Source of the DNA: Clostridium saccharobutylicum DSM 13864
GTDB taxonomy: Bacteria; Bacillota; Clostridia; Clostridiales; Clostridiaceae
Direction: 5' to 3'
Assembly (NCBI RefSeq): GCF_000473995.1
Contig: NC_022571.1
Coordinates: 74,501 to 138,500, forward strand
Length of the DNA stretch: 64,000 nt
Shown here: piece after piece, positions 54,279 through 63,787 of the stretch
Layout of the letters: every line of letters starts with the position of its first letter
How positions within the stretch are numbered: the first letter of the stretch is position 1
Notes under the pieces: generated by a model
Seen by the model: the letters and a program-made list of their open reading frames with translations, nothing else
Database searches by the model: none
What the model was told of the DNA's origin: nothing
Translations under genes and position numbers: made by a program

Positions 54279-54313
54279 AGGCACATGGATTTGTTATTTT
54301 TTGAATGTGCCCT
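54279..54313. repeat. Dispersed palindromic repeat, copy K (short form)
   Basis: AGGCACATGGATTTGTTATT to TGAATGTGCCCT, nearly the same 35-base sequence and orientation as copy G. It sits 6 bases after the glmU stop and may act as its terminator. Confidence 0.7.
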
Positions 54314-54392
54314 AATATAAGGTATATTAGAAAAGTAATAAGGCAATTAATATATCTGAACTAACTAAAATTTTAAGGAGGTCTTCTTAATT

Positions 54393-55358
54393 ATGATAAC
54401 TCATGGAAGAAATATAAAAGTCTTTACTGGAAACTCTCATCCACAATTGGCGGCGGATATAGCGGATATATTAGGTGTTCCAGTAGGAAAGTCTAAGGTT
54501 TCAACTTTTAGTGATGGAGAAATATCTGTAGATATTAATGAAACTGTAAGAGGTAATGATGTATTTATAGTTCAATCTACTTGTTCACCAGTTAATAATA
54601 ATTTGATGGAATTGTTAATTATGATAGATGCATTTAAAAGAGCGTCAGCAGGGAGAATTACAGTAGTTACTCCATACTATGGATATGCGAGACAAGATAG
54701 AAAGGCTAAATCAAGAGATCCAATAACTGCAAAATTGGTAGCTGATTTATTAACTGCAGCAGGAGCACATAGAGTTTTGACTATGGATTTACATGCTGCA
54801 CAGATTCAAGGTTATTTTGATATCCCAGTGGATCATTTATTAGGATCACCAATACTAGCAAGACATTTTATTTCAAAAGGACTTGCAGATAGAGAAGATG
54901 TTGTAGTGGTATCGCCAGATTTAGGTAGTGTTACTAGAGCAAGAAAATTTGCAGATAGCCTACATGCACCAATAGCTATTATAGATAAAAGAAGACCAAA
55001 AGCAAATGTTTCGGAGATAATGAATATAATTGGAGATGTTGAGGGAAAGGTATGTATCTTAATTGATGATATGATAGATACTGCTGGAACTATTACAAAT
55101 GCAGCAAATGCACTTAAAGATTTAGGAGCAAAAAACGTATATGCATGTTGTACTCATGGTGTGTTATCAGGACCTGCAATGGAAAGAATAAACAAGTCAG
55201 CAATTGAAGAGCTGGTAATGTTAAATACAATTCCGCTAAGAGATGGTATAGATAAAACTAAAATAACATCAATTTCGGTCGCACCTTTATTTGCAGAAGC
55301 AATAAAGAGAATTTATGATGATCAACCAATAAGTAAATTATTTGAATATCAAAAATAA
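54393..55358 (+). CDS. prs: Ribose-phosphate pyrophosphokinase (PRPP synthetase)
   Basis: Makes PRPP from ribose-5-phosphate and ATP; PRPP is also the effector of PurR encoded upstream. The 321 residues contain [52 protein letters not shown] and the PRPP loop [21 protein letters not shown] lies before the ATG. It is a hexameric cytoplasmic enzyme. A stem-loop follows the gene. Confidence 0.97.
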   Translation: MITHGRNIKVFTGNSHPQLAADIADILGVPVGKSKVSTFSDGEISVDINETVRGNDVFIVQSTCSPVNNNLMELLIMIDAFKRASAGRITVVTPYYGYARQDRKAKSRDPITAKLVADLLTAAGAHRVLTMDLHAAQIQGYFDIPVDHLLGSPILARHFISKGLADREDVVVVSPDLGSVTRARKFADSLHAPIAIIDKRRPKANVSEIMNIIGDVEGKVCILIDDMIDTAGTITNAANALKDLGAKNVYACCTHGVLSGPAMERINKSAIEELVMLNTIPLRDGIDKTKITSISVAPLFAEAIKRIYDDQPISKLFEYQK

Positions 55359-55367
55359 TACATATAA

Positions 55368-55406
55368 AAAAGCTCCCTCTATGGTTGTAGCCATTGAGGG
55401 AGCTTT
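55368..55406. terminator. Stem-loop after prs
   Basis: AAAGCTCCCTC and GAGGGAGCTTT, extended by ATGG/CCAT, form the stem. The A run lies on the upstream side, so the plus-strand T tail is poor. Confidence 0.65.
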
Positions 55407-55547
55407 AAGGTTATAATATATTCAATGCTAATTCATGTGCATTTATATAAAATGAATCAATTGCAAATAATATTGGAAATGTAATTAATGATTTTAGTAT
55501 TAAATACAAATTATTAAATTGTAAGAAAAGGAGGGGTTAAGTAAAGT

Positions 55548-56234
55548 ATGGAGCGATTTTCAGGAAAAGTTTTAATTGTAGATGATGATGAAAATATTAG
55601 TGAAGTAATAAATATGTATCTAAAAAGTTCGGGATATGATACTAAAATAGCGCTAAATGGTAAAGAAGCACAAGATATGTATTTAGATTATAATCCAGAT
55701 TTAGTTTTACTTGATGTAATGATACCATATATAGATGGAATTGATGTTTTAAAATGGATGAGAAAACAAGGTGAAACTCCAATTATAATGATTACTGCAA
55801 AAGGAGATACTTTTGATAAAGTTTTGGCGCTAGAGCTTGGAGCAGATGATTATATAGTGAAACCATTTGAACCTAAAGAATTGCTAGCTAGAGTAAAAGC
55901 AGTTTTAAGAAGATATTCAACAGATACAGTTAAGAGTGAAGTTATAAAGTTAAGCGATTTATTAATAGATTCAATGTCATACAAAGTAACATATAATGGC
56001 GAAGACATAAAAATGCCACCAAAGGAGTTTGAACTTTTATATTATTTAGCTAGCAATAAAAATAAGGTATTTACAAGGGAACAGTTGCTTTGTGAAGTTT
56101 GGGGATATGATTATCCGGGTGATTCTAGGACTGTAGACGTACATATAAAGAGATTAAGAGAAAAATTAAGCAGCGGTGAAACTTGGGAAATACAAACTGT
56201 ATGGGGTGTAGGATATAAATTTGAGGTGAACTAA
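55548..56234 (+). CDS. OmpR-family response regulator
   Basis: The 228 residues are a receiver domain (acidic pocket D12-D14, phosphoacceptor D56 in LLDVMIPY, threonine in MITAKGD, lysine in YIVKPF) followed by an OmpR winged helix (FELLYYLASNKNKVFTREQLLCEVWGY, ending GVGYKF). AAGGAGG lies before the ATG. The kinase gene starts directly at its stop, so the two form one operon. The family resembles PhoP/YycF-like regulators, but the signal and targets are unknown. Confidence 0.95.
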   Translation: MERFSGKVLIVDDDENISEVINMYLKSSGYDTKIALNGKEAQDMYLDYNPDLVLLDVMIPYIDGIDVLKWMRKQGETPIIMITAKGDTFDKVLALELGADDYIVKPFEPKELLARVKAVLRRYSTDTVKSEVIKLSDLLIDSMSYKVTYNGEDIKMPPKEFELLYYLASNKNKVFTREQLLCEVWGYDYPGDSRTVDVHIKRLREKLSSGETWEIQTVWGVGYKFEVN

Positions 56235-57668
56235 ATGAGAAGAATGAGTTTGCTTTTAAAATTAATAATTACATTTACAATTATTTTGGGAATTGTGTTA
56301 GTTTGTTTGGCGTGGATATTATCTATGTGGTTCAAGGTTTATTATTTTAAAGAAAAAAGAACTCAATTTGAACAATGCATTTCGAATGTTCCAAGTGCAA
56401 TGTTAACGTATAGAGCTAAAGATTCTATTGGAAAGGGTAATGAAAAGGATATTGATAGACTTCAAACAGTTGTAGACGCATTAAGTGGTGCAGTAAATGC
56501 AGAAATACTTATTTCAGATAAAGATAGTTCCATAATTTTGTGCTCTAAATTTGAGGAAAATAAAAAATTAAAAGTATTGCCTATCATCTCAGAAGAAAAT
56601 ATGAATTCATTATTAAAAGGAAAATCAATAGAATATGTTAATGATCATTACACTTATATATATCCAATTTTAAAAGATAACGAATTTCAAGGATATATGA
56701 TAATGACAACACCGTTGTCAGAAATAAATGGACAGTTACATAAGATTTATCTTATTATATGGATATCTGCATTAATAGCAATGATATTTGCTTCATCAGT
56801 ATTATCACTATTTTCAAAGAAGATATTAATAAATCCATTGGCTGAAATAAATAATGCAGCAAAGGAATTTGCTAATGGTAAAGTTAATAAAAGAGTTTAT
56901 GTAAAATCACAAGATGAAATAGGTCAGCTTGCTGACTCATTCAATATAATGGCAGAATCATTAGAAAAAGTTGAAAATAATAGAAGAGAATTTATATCAA
57001 ATGTTTCTCATGAATTAAGATCGCCTATAACATCAATAAAAGGTTTTATAGCTGGAATAATAGATGGAGTTATTCCAAAAGATAAAGAGGGATATTATTT
57101 AGAACGAGTTTATAGTGAGATTCAAAGGCTGACAAGACTAATTAATGATTTGTTAGATTTATCAGCAATTGAATCAGGAAAGTTAAAATTTCATATTAGG
57201 AAAATTGACATAAATGAATTGATTAGATTATGTGTAATTAATAATGAAACAAAGATAAAGGAAAAAGCAATAACGCTAAAGATAAAGTTGTTAGGCCAAA
57301 ATTGCTATGTAAGTGCAGATGAAGATAAAACAATGCAGGTTATAACTAATTTACTTGATAATGCTATTAAGTATTGTGGTAATAAGGGAAATATAAGAAT
57401 TAGTATATTTTCTAAAGGGCCAAAAGTATTTGTAGAAATCTATAATGATGGACCCAAAATTAAAGATGAAGAAATACGACATATATGGGATAGATTCTAT
57501 AAATCGGATAAGTCTAGAACTAATAAAGTTAGTAGTGGGTTAGGACTTTCTATAGTAAGAATGATACTTATGCAGCAAGGTGAAGAAATATGGACTGATA
57601 ATAATAAAGATATAGGAGTATCATTTACATTTTCACTTACAAGATATTCATCAATAAAGATTAAATGA
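56235..57668 (+). CDS. Membrane sensor histidine kinase
   Basis: A 477-residue kinase. An N-terminal helix (residues 7-32), an extracytoplasmic sensor region of about 140 residues, and a second helix near 175-195 are followed by a HAMP domain (LAEINNAAKEFANGKVNKRV). The dimerisation/phosphoacceptor domain has H259 in NVSHELRSPITSIKGF. The ATP domain has NLLDNAIKYC (N box) and SSGLGLSIV (G box). It abuts the regulator gene. A long AT-only hairpin follows. The signal is unknown. Confidence 0.95.
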   Translation: MRRMSLLLKLIITFTIILGIVLVCLAWILSMWFKVYYFKEKRTQFEQCISNVPSAMLTYRAKDSIGKGNEKDIDRLQTVVDALSGAVNAEILISDKDSSIILCSKFEENKKLKVLPIISEENMNSLLKGKSIEYVNDHYTYIYPILKDNEFQGYMIMTTPLSEINGQLHKIYLIIWISALIAMIFASSVLSLFSKKILINPLAEINNAAKEFANGKVNKRVYVKSQDEIGQLADSFNIMAESLEKVENNRREFISNVSHELRSPITSIKGFIAGIIDGVIPKDKEGYYLERVYSEIQRLTRLINDLLDLSAIESGKLKFHIRKIDINELIRLCVINNETKIKEKAITLKIKLLGQNCYVSADEDKTMQVITNLLDNAIKYCGNKGNIRISIFSKGPKVFVEIYNDGPKIKDEEIRHIWDRFYKSDKSRTNKVSSGLGLSIVRMILMQQGEEIWTDNNKDIGVSFTFSLTRYSSIKIK

Positions 57669-57682
57669 TATTTTTATTGATG

Positions 57683-57734
57683 AAATTATTTATAATTACA
57701 AATATAATATTGTATTTGTAATTATAAATAATTT
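57683..57734. repeat. AT-only perfect inverted repeat after the kinase gene
   Basis: 22-base perfect arms (57683-57704, 57713-57734) with an 8-base loop. There is no T run, so termination is uncertain. Located between the two-component operon and pth. Confidence 0.7.
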
Positions 57735-57849
57735 ACACTAAAATCAGTAAAAGTAACTCGATTTTATAGCAAGATTAAAATAGTAACATATACAAATTAA
57801 AGTAAATTCGTAATAATTTCATAATAAATTTTTAAGGAGGAAAAATTTA

Positions 57850-58425
57850 ATGTTTTTGATAGTAGGACTTGGGAACCCAGGAAGTGAGTATGAGAATACA
57901 AGACATAATATTGGATTTAAAGTTGTTGATAACATTGCAAAAGAGTATAATATTGAGATAAACAGGCAAAAATTTAAAGGTATATATGGTGAAGGTTTTA
58001 TTGATGGAGAAAAGGTAATATTATTAAAACCAACAACTTATATGAATTTAAGCGGAGAAAGTATAAGAGAAGTAGTAGATTTTTATAAACTTACAAATGA
58101 ACAGGTATTAGTTATATATGATGATATTAGTTTAGATGTAGGTAGATTAAGAATAAGGGAAAAAGGTAGTGCAGGAGGACATAATGGTATAAAAAGCATT
58201 ATATCTCACCTTGGTACAGATGTTTTTCCAAGAATAAAAGTAGGCGTAGGACAACCTAATGTAGATTTGGTTAACTATGTCTTAGGAAAGTTTACTAAGG
58301 AAGAAATGTTAGTTTTGAATGAAAGTATAGATGCTTCAACAAAAGCATCAAGAGACATAATAAAGAATGACGTAAAAACAGCTATGAATCAATTTAATGG
58401 GTTTAAGGCGAATAAGAGTATTTAA
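57850..58425 (+). CDS. pth: Peptidyl-tRNA hydrolase
   Basis: Recycles peptidyl-tRNA released from stalled ribosomes. The 191 residues match the family: [19 protein letters not shown] (N10 and catalytic H19), [28 protein letters not shown] (catalytic Asp) and [19 protein letters not shown] lies before the ATG. mfd begins within 15 bases of the stop, so pth-mfd form an operon, as in other Firmicutes. Confidence 0.97.
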   Translation: MFLIVGLGNPGSEYENTRHNIGFKVVDNIAKEYNIEINRQKFKGIYGEGFIDGEKVILLKPTTYMNLSGESIREVVDFYKLTNEQVLVIYDDISLDVGRLRIREKGSAGGHNGIKSIISHLGTDVFPRIKVGVGQPNVDLVNYVLGKFTKEEMLVLNESIDASTKASRDIIKNDVKTAMNQFNGFKANKSI

Positions 58426-58439
58426 GGATGGTGCAAGAA

Positions 58440-61400
58440 ATGAGATTGAAGGGGTTATTACAGCCCTTGGAAAGTAGTGAACAATTTGAAAATATTATAA
58501 AAGGCATTGAAGCAAAAAGATATCCTATTGGTGTTTATGGAACATCAGAATCAGGAAGAGGATATGTTATAGATAGTATTTTTGAAAATATAGATAAATC
58601 TATGATAATTGCTACCCAAAGTGATATGGAAGCAAAGAATCTTTATGAAGATTTAATATTGTATACTAATGAGGTGTACTACTTTCCGGCTAAGGAAATG
58701 GTTTTCTATAATATAGATGCTATTTCAGGAGATTTAAGATGGGCAAGACTAAAAGTAATAAATGAAATATTAAATAAAAAGAAAAAAATAATAGTAACAT
58801 CAATAGATTCATTTGCAGCTAAATATACTCCACATAAATTATTTGTAGAGTATAGCATGCATCTTAAAGAAAATGATGAAATTAATATTGTGGAGATATC
58901 AAAAAAATTGATTCAATCAGGATATGAGAGAGTAGAAATGGTTGAAGGAAAAGGCCAATTCTCATTAAGAGGTGGAATCTTAGATGTGTTCCCAACATGT
59001 TCAACTTATCCATATAGAGTTGAACTTTTTGGTGATGAAATAGAATCTATTAGAACATTTAATATAGAATCTCAAAGAAGTATTGAGAAGGTAAAAAAAA
59101 TAGATATATTTCCAGCAAAAGAGATAATTATATCAGAAGAAGCATTATCTCTCGGTCGTGATAGATTAAGGGATGACTTTGAGAAAATTACATCAAATGA
59201 TAAAGATAGTGAAAGAGTAGATAAACTAAGAAAAATATTAAATAAGAATTTAGAATCACTAGAAGAAAAATCATCTTTTGAAACAATAGATAGTTATTTA
59301 CCATATTTCTCTGAAACTACGGAAAGTTTTTTTGATTATTTTAAGGATTATTTTTTTGTAGTAAATGATGTTCAAAGATGCAAGGGTAAATTGGAATCAA
59401 TATATTTAGAATTTGAAGAAAACTTTACTGCTTTCTCGCAAAGGGGGGATATATTCCCAAGACAAGGAGAACTTTTAATAAGTAAAGAAGAAGTGTTTGA
59501 ATCATTTGAAGGAAAAAATATTGTTTTCTTTGAATCATTAACAAAGGCTAATGATTGGCTAAAACCATTTGTAACAGTTAATGTATCACAAGTAACCTTA
59601 AATAATTATCAAGGACAATTAGATTTATTAATTGATGATATATTAAGTAAAAAAAGTTTAGGATATAAAACGTTGATATTATCTGGAACAAGGGCAAGAG
59701 GAGAACGTTTAGTTGCTACGCTTAGAGATAGAGGAATAGAAAGTTCTTATCGAGACACAATTGATGATATTCAATATGGTGAGGTTGTAATTACATTTGG
59801 AAATCAGTTAAAAGGATTTGAATATCCTGAATATAAAATATGTTTAATATCTGATAGAGAGGTATTTGGAGAAGCGAAGAGAAAAATTAAAAATAAGAAA
59901 TCCAAGAAAAAAGGGGTTTCTAAAATAAAAAGTTTTGCTGAACTAAAGCCTGGTGATTATGTAGTTCATGCTAATCATGGTATCGGTGTATATAAGGGAA
60001 TTAAGCAAATTGATGTTGCAGGACACAAAAGAGATTATTTAGATATCGTGTATGATAAGGGAGATAAGCTATATGTTCCTGTAGAACAGCTTGATTTAAT
60101 TCAAAAGTATATTGGAAATGAAGGAAAGTCTCCAAAAGTTAATAAGCTTGGAAGTGCTGAATGGCAAAAGGCAAAAGCTAAAGTTAGGAAATCAATTAAT
60201 GAAATCGCAGAGGATTTAGTTAAGCTTTATGCAATGAGAACAACAGTAAAGGGACATAAATTTTCTAAAGATACAGAATGGCAAAAACAATTTGAAGATG
60301 AATTCCCATTTGAGGAAACTCCAGATCAATTAACTTCATTAGAGGAAATAAAGTTAGATATGGAATGCGATAAGCCTATGGATAGACTTTTGTGTGGTGA
60401 TGTTGGATATGGAAAAACAGAAGTTGCGTTAAGGGCGGCATTTAAAGCAGTTATGGATGGTAAGCAAGTCGCACTTTTAGTTCCAACTACTATTTTGGCG
60501 GAACAACATTATAAGAATATGAAAAATAGATTTTCTGATTTCCCTATAAAAATAGATATGGTTAGTAGATTTAGAACAACAAAACAACAAAATGAAACTC
60601 TTAAAAAAGTAAAAGAAGGAAATGTAGATATTTTAATAGGAACACATAGATTAGTGTCTAAGGATATTCAATTTAAAGATTTAGGACTTCTTATAGTAGA
60701 TGAAGAGCAAAGATTTGGAGTGAAACAAAAGGAAAAGATTAAAAATATCAAAAAAAATATTGATGTTTTAACCTTGAGTGCAACACCTATACCAAGAACT
60801 CTTCATATGTCATTAAGCGGTGTTAGAGATATTTCAGTTATAGAAACTCCACCGGAAGAAAGATATCCAGTTCAAACTTATGTTGTAGAACAAAATGATC
60901 AGCTTATAAGAGATGCAATACTTAGAGAAATAGGTAGAGGTGGTCAAGTTTATTTTGTTTATAACAGAGTTGAGGATATTGAAAGAATAGCCAAGTATGT
61001 ACAAGGATTAGTTCCAGAAAGCAAAGTTGGAATTGCTCATGGACAAATGGCTGAAAGGCAACTAGAAAAAGAAATGTTTGACTTTATGGCTGGAGAATAC
61101 AATGTATTGGTATGTACAACTATAATAGAAACAGGAATGGATATTCAAAATGTTAATACAATAATAATTTATGATTCAGATAAAATGGGATTATCACAAC
61201 TTTATCAATTAAGAGGTAGAGTAGGAAGATCAAATAGGATAGCATATGCATATCTTTTATATACAAAAGATAAGGTTTTGACAGAAGTTGCAGAAAAAAG
61301 GCTTAAAGCACTAAAAGATTTTACTGAATTAGGTTCTGGTTTCAAGATTGCTATGAGAGATCTTGAAATAAGAGGTGCAGGTAACATGATGGGTTCATCT

Positions 61401-61940
61401 CAACATGGTCATATGGCTTCAATAGGATATGATTTATATTGTAGGATGCTTGAAGATACGGTTAAGTTAATTAAAGGCGAAATTCAAAAGGAGCCAGTAG
61501 AAACAACTGTAGATGTAAAAGTTGATGCGTTTATATCAGAAAACTATATAGATGACGAAATTCAAAAAATCGAAGTGTATAAGAAAATTGCCGCAATTGA
61601 TGGTATAGAAGATTATAATGATATAAAAGAAGAATTAGAAGACAGATATTCTAAAATTCCAGAACCAGTTTATAATTTAATGGATATTGCATATATAAAG
61701 AGCCAAGCTAAATCGATTTTTATAGAAGAAATAAAGGAAACTCCTAAAGAGATAATATTTAGATTTGCTGAGGGAGAGAGCGAATACAAGAACATATTTA
61801 AATCTTTAATTGAAAAATATAAAGATAGTGTAGTATTAAAATTTGGATTAAATCCATATTTTGCATTTAAATTAAAAAATATAAAGATGGAAAATAAATT
61901 AGAATTCTTGAAGAATGTATTCAATGACATAATATTGTAA
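58440..61940 (+). CDS. mfd: Transcription-repair coupling factor
   Basis: An ATP-driven DNA translocase that removes stalled RNA polymerase and recruits UvrA. The 1166 residues are in family order: a UvrB-like module (about 1-350), the RNA-polymerase-interaction domain (LKPGDYVVHANHGIGVYKGI, about 500-570), helicase domains with LCGDVGYGKTEVALRAAF (Walker A), LIVDEEQRFGVKQKE (DEEQ box) and TLSATPIPRTLHMSLSG, and a C-terminal TRCF domain. ATG 58440 (MRLKGLLQPL) fits the family start; ATG 58428, four codons earlier, is possible but is almost on top of the AAGG ribosome site. Confidence 0.95.
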   Translation: MRLKGLLQPLESSEQFENIIKGIEAKRYPIGVYGTSESGRGYVIDSIFENIDKSMIIATQSDMEAKNLYEDLILYTNEVYYFPAKEMVFYNIDAISGDLRWARLKVINEILNKKKKIIVTSIDSFAAKYTPHKLFVEYSMHLKENDEINIVEISKKLIQSGYERVEMVEGKGQFSLRGGILDVFPTCSTYPYRVELFGDEIESIRTFNIESQRSIEKVKKIDIFPAKEIIISEEALSLGRDRLRDDFEKITSNDKDSERVDKLRKILNKNLESLEEKSSFETIDSYLPYFSETTESFFDYFKDYFFVVNDVQRCKGKLESIYLEFEENFTAFSQRGDIFPRQGELLISKEEVFESFEGKNIVFFESLTKANDWLKPFVTVNVSQVTLNNYQGQLDLLIDDILSKKSLGYKTLILSGTRARGERLVATLRDRGIESSYRDTIDDIQYGEVVITFGNQLKGFEYPEYKICLISDREVFGEAKRKIKNKKSKKKGVSKIKSFAELKPGDYVVHANHGIGVYKGIKQIDVAGHKRDYLDIVYDKGDKLYVPVEQLDLIQKYIGNEGKSPKVNKLGSAEWQKAKAKVRKSINEIAEDLVKLYAMRTTVKGHKFSKDTEWQKQFEDEFPFEETPDQLTSLEEIKLDMECDKPMDRLLCGDVGYGKTEVALRAAFKAVMDGKQVALLVPTTILAEQHYKNMKNRFSDFPIKIDMVSRFRTTKQQNETLKKVKEGNVDILIGTHRLVSKDIQFKDLGLLIVDEEQRFGVKQKEKIKNIKKNIDVLTLSATPIPRTLHMSLSGVRDISVIETPPEERYPVQTYVVEQNDQLIRDAILREIGRGGQVYFVYNRVEDIERIAKYVQGLVPESKVGIAHGQMAERQLEKEMFDFMAGEYNVLVCTTIIETGMDIQNVNTIIIYDSDKMGLSQLYQLRGRVGRSNRIAYAYLLYTKDKVLTEVAEKRLKALKDFTELGSGFKIAMRDLEIRGAGNMMGSSQHGHMASIGYDLYCRMLEDTVKLIKGEIQKEPVETTVDVKVDAFISENYIDDEIQKIEVYKKIAAIDGIEDYNDIKEELEDRYSKIPEPVYNLMDIAYIKSQAKSIFIEEIKETPKEIIFRFAEGESEYKNIFKSLIEKYKDSVVLKFGLNPYFAFKLKNIKMENKLEFLKNVFNDIIL

Positions 61941-61994
61941 CAAACATATGATATAAATATATATATTGAGTAAAATTAGTGTAAAAAAATTGAA

Positions 61995-62023
61995 TTGTAA
62001 AGTTAATATTGATATACTAATAT
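61995..62023 (+). promoter_or_regulatory. Candidate SigA promoter of prsA
   Basis: TTGTAA (61995-62000), 17 bases, TAATAT (62018-62023), 45 bases before the gene start. Confidence 0.45.
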
Positions 62024-62067
62024 CATAACTTTTTACAGCAAATTTATGAATAAGTGAGGGGAAAATT

Positions 62068-63102
62068 TTGAAAAGATTAAAGAAAATTGTTGCAGCAGCA
62101 GTAATAGGTATGGTTGCAGTGTCTGTTATGGGATGCAAGATGATTGAAAAGACACCTGAAGCGATACAACAAACGGTATATGCAGAAGTTGGAAATGAAA
62201 AAATAACAAAGGCTGATTTAGATAACGAATTAAAATCAACTGTTGAGTCAATAAAGCAAAAATATGGAGAGGATTATGAAAATAATGCTCAAATAAAAGA
62301 TCAACTTAAGCAAATGAAGCAACAAGCTTTAAATGCAATGGTAAATGAAAAATTAATGATACAACAGGCAGATTCATTAGGCGTAAATCCATCAGAAGAT
62401 GACTTAAATAGCGAAGTAGATAAAAATATACAAACTCTTAAGAGTCAATATCCACAAGAAGGACAATTTGAACAACTATTACAAGCAAATGGATATACAG
62501 AAGATTCATTTAGAGATTATCAAAAGAAACAAGTATTAGTTAAGAAAGTTTATGATGAAATAGTTAAAGATGTGACTGTTTCAGATGACGATGTTAAATC
62601 ATATTATGATGAAAATAAAGATAGCAAATATTCACAAGGTGCTGGCGCAAATGCATCACATATTTTAATTGCAGAAAAAAATGCTGATGGTTCTTCAATA
62701 GATTATGACAAATCATTAGAAAAAGCAAAAGAAATAAAAGCTAAGTTAGATGCAGGCGGAGATTTTGCACAGTTAGCAAAAGACAATTCAACAGATGGAA
62801 GTAAGGATTCAGGTGGAAGCTTAGGATTTGTAGCTTATGATAAAGCTAATTACGATAAAGATTTCTTAGCTGCATTTAAAAATTTAAAAGAAGGACAAAT
62901 TTCAGATCCAGTAAAAACTCAATTCGGATATCATATAATTAAAGCTACTGGATTAAAGGGTGCACAAGTAACTCCTTTAGATGAAGTCAAGGACGATATT
63001 AAAAGTGAATTATTACAACAAAAGCAAAGCGATGCCTTTAATGCTAAAATAAATGAATGGAAACAAAGTGTTAAAGTTAAAACTTATGAAGACAGATTAT
63101 AG
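62068..63102 (+). CDS. prsA: PrsA-type foldase lipoprotein (peptidyl-prolyl isomerase)
   Basis: An extracytoplasmic chaperone that helps secreted proteins fold. The 344 residues begin with a lipoprotein signal (KRLKK, hydrophobic core, lipobox VMGC with C23). A SurA-like helical N-terminal domain (about 40-175) precedes a parvulin rotamase domain (ASHILIAEKN to FGYHIIKATG, about 195-300), and a short helical tail ends in ESLLQQKQ-like sequence. TTG start with GAGGGG six bases upstream. It is monocistronic with a strong terminator. Confidence 0.93.
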   Translation: MKRLKKIVAAAVIGMVAVSVMGCKMIEKTPEAIQQTVYAEVGNEKITKADLDNELKSTVESIKQKYGEDYENNAQIKDQLKQMKQQALNAMVNEKLMIQQADSLGVNPSEDDLNSEVDKNIQTLKSQYPQEGQFEQLLQANGYTEDSFRDYQKKQVLVKKVYDEIVKDVTVSDDDVKSYYDENKDSKYSQGAGANASHILIAEKNADGSSIDYDKSLEKAKEIKAKLDAGGDFAQLAKDNSTDGSKDSGGSLGFVAYDKANYDKDFLAAFKNLKEGQISDPVKTQFGYHIIKATGLKGAQVTPLDEVKDDIKSELLQQKQSDAFNAKINEWKQSVKVKTYEDRL

Positions 63103-63144
63103 TTTTGATTTACAATAGTTTTATAAAGTAAATAATAAAAAATG

Positions 63145-63195
63145 ATACCTATAGATTGTACATATGAAAAGTGTTTGGTCTATAGGTATTTTTTA
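63145..63195 (+). terminator. Terminator after prsA
   Basis: ATACCTATAGA (63145-63155) and TCTATAGGTAT (63179-63189) pair perfectly and are followed by TTTTTT. Confidence 0.85.
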
Positions 63196-63445
63196 TAATA
63201 CTAAAGGCTAACGACAATAAAAATACTTTCAGAAATAATGAATTTATTTGAAGAAGTAAATATTATTGCAATAAAACATACATTTAAGGGGGGGAAAGGA
63301 AAAAAATCAATATAACCAATAATATATACAAGTTATTTGCGTTTTATGGATAAATTTGTATGTTTGGAGTAAAAGGCATTTATTTAATTTAAGTATTATG
63401 AGAATATGTAATTGTAAGTAGATTAATCACTTATATAAAGAATAA
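63196..63445 (+). other. Upstream region of the double-glycine peptide gene
   Basis: About 250 bases. An unusual AAGGGGGGGAAAGGA run lies at 63285-63300 with no sensible start codon after it. TTGTAA (63412) and TATAAA (63434) are 16 bases apart but too close to the ribosome site to be a convincing promoter. No operator repeat was recognised. Confidence 0.35.
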
Positions 63446-63460
63446 AAGGAGGATGTTAAA

Positions 63461-63640
63461 ATGTTAGAATTAACACTTAACCAACAAAAACAGATAAATG
63501 GGGGGGCATACGTAGTTAGAATTTATAGAAATGGTAGTCTTATGAAAACAGTACACGGATTTAATACATTAAATCAAGCAGAAGCTTGTGCTAATATGTA
63601 TGTTAATCACGGATATAGAGCGAGAATATCTGCTGAATAA
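63461..63640 (+). CDS. Double-glycine-leader secreted peptide precursor (59 residues)
   Basis: A small gene with AAAGGAGG 7 bases before its ATG. The 15-residue leader MLELTLNQQKQINGG has Leu at -12, Ile at -4 and Gly-Gly at the cut site, the type removed by C39 peptidase exporters. The predicted mature peptide has 44 residues (AYVVRIYRNG... to the end), is basic, and has one cysteine (in AEACANMY) and many aromatics. The strand-turn-strand-helix-strand pattern is more like a tiny folded domain than a pore-forming bacteriocin, and it has no GxxxG or class IIa YGNGV box. An exporter gene follows. Function (bacteriocin, signal, other) is unknown. Confidence 0.85.
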   Translation: MLELTLNQQKQINGGAYVVRIYRNGSLMKTVHGFNTLNQAEACANMYVNHGYRARISAE

Positions 63641-63688
63641 GCTAGAAATAATTTTATTTAATTAAAATTATATTTTATCTAATAACAA

Positions 63689-63721
63689 GAAAAGCTGATT
63701 TCTAAATGAAATCAGCTTTTC
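63689..63721 (+). terminator. Hairpin between peptide gene and exporter gene
   Basis: Perfect 14-base arms (63689-63702, 63708-63721) with a five-base loop; the T run is inside the stem, with little T tail. It may give partial termination, so that the peptide is made in excess over the exporter. Confidence 0.6.
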
Positions 63722-63787
63722 TCATAAAGTTTAAAATAACATAAATGATTGATTATTATGGGAAATTATAGGATAAAAGGTGAGCAG

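Noticed and set aside
63238..63315. 25-codon frame containing Gly-Gly upstream of the peptide gene
   Set aside because: No ribosome site, and the sequence before Gly-Gly does not match a GG leader pattern; probably chance.
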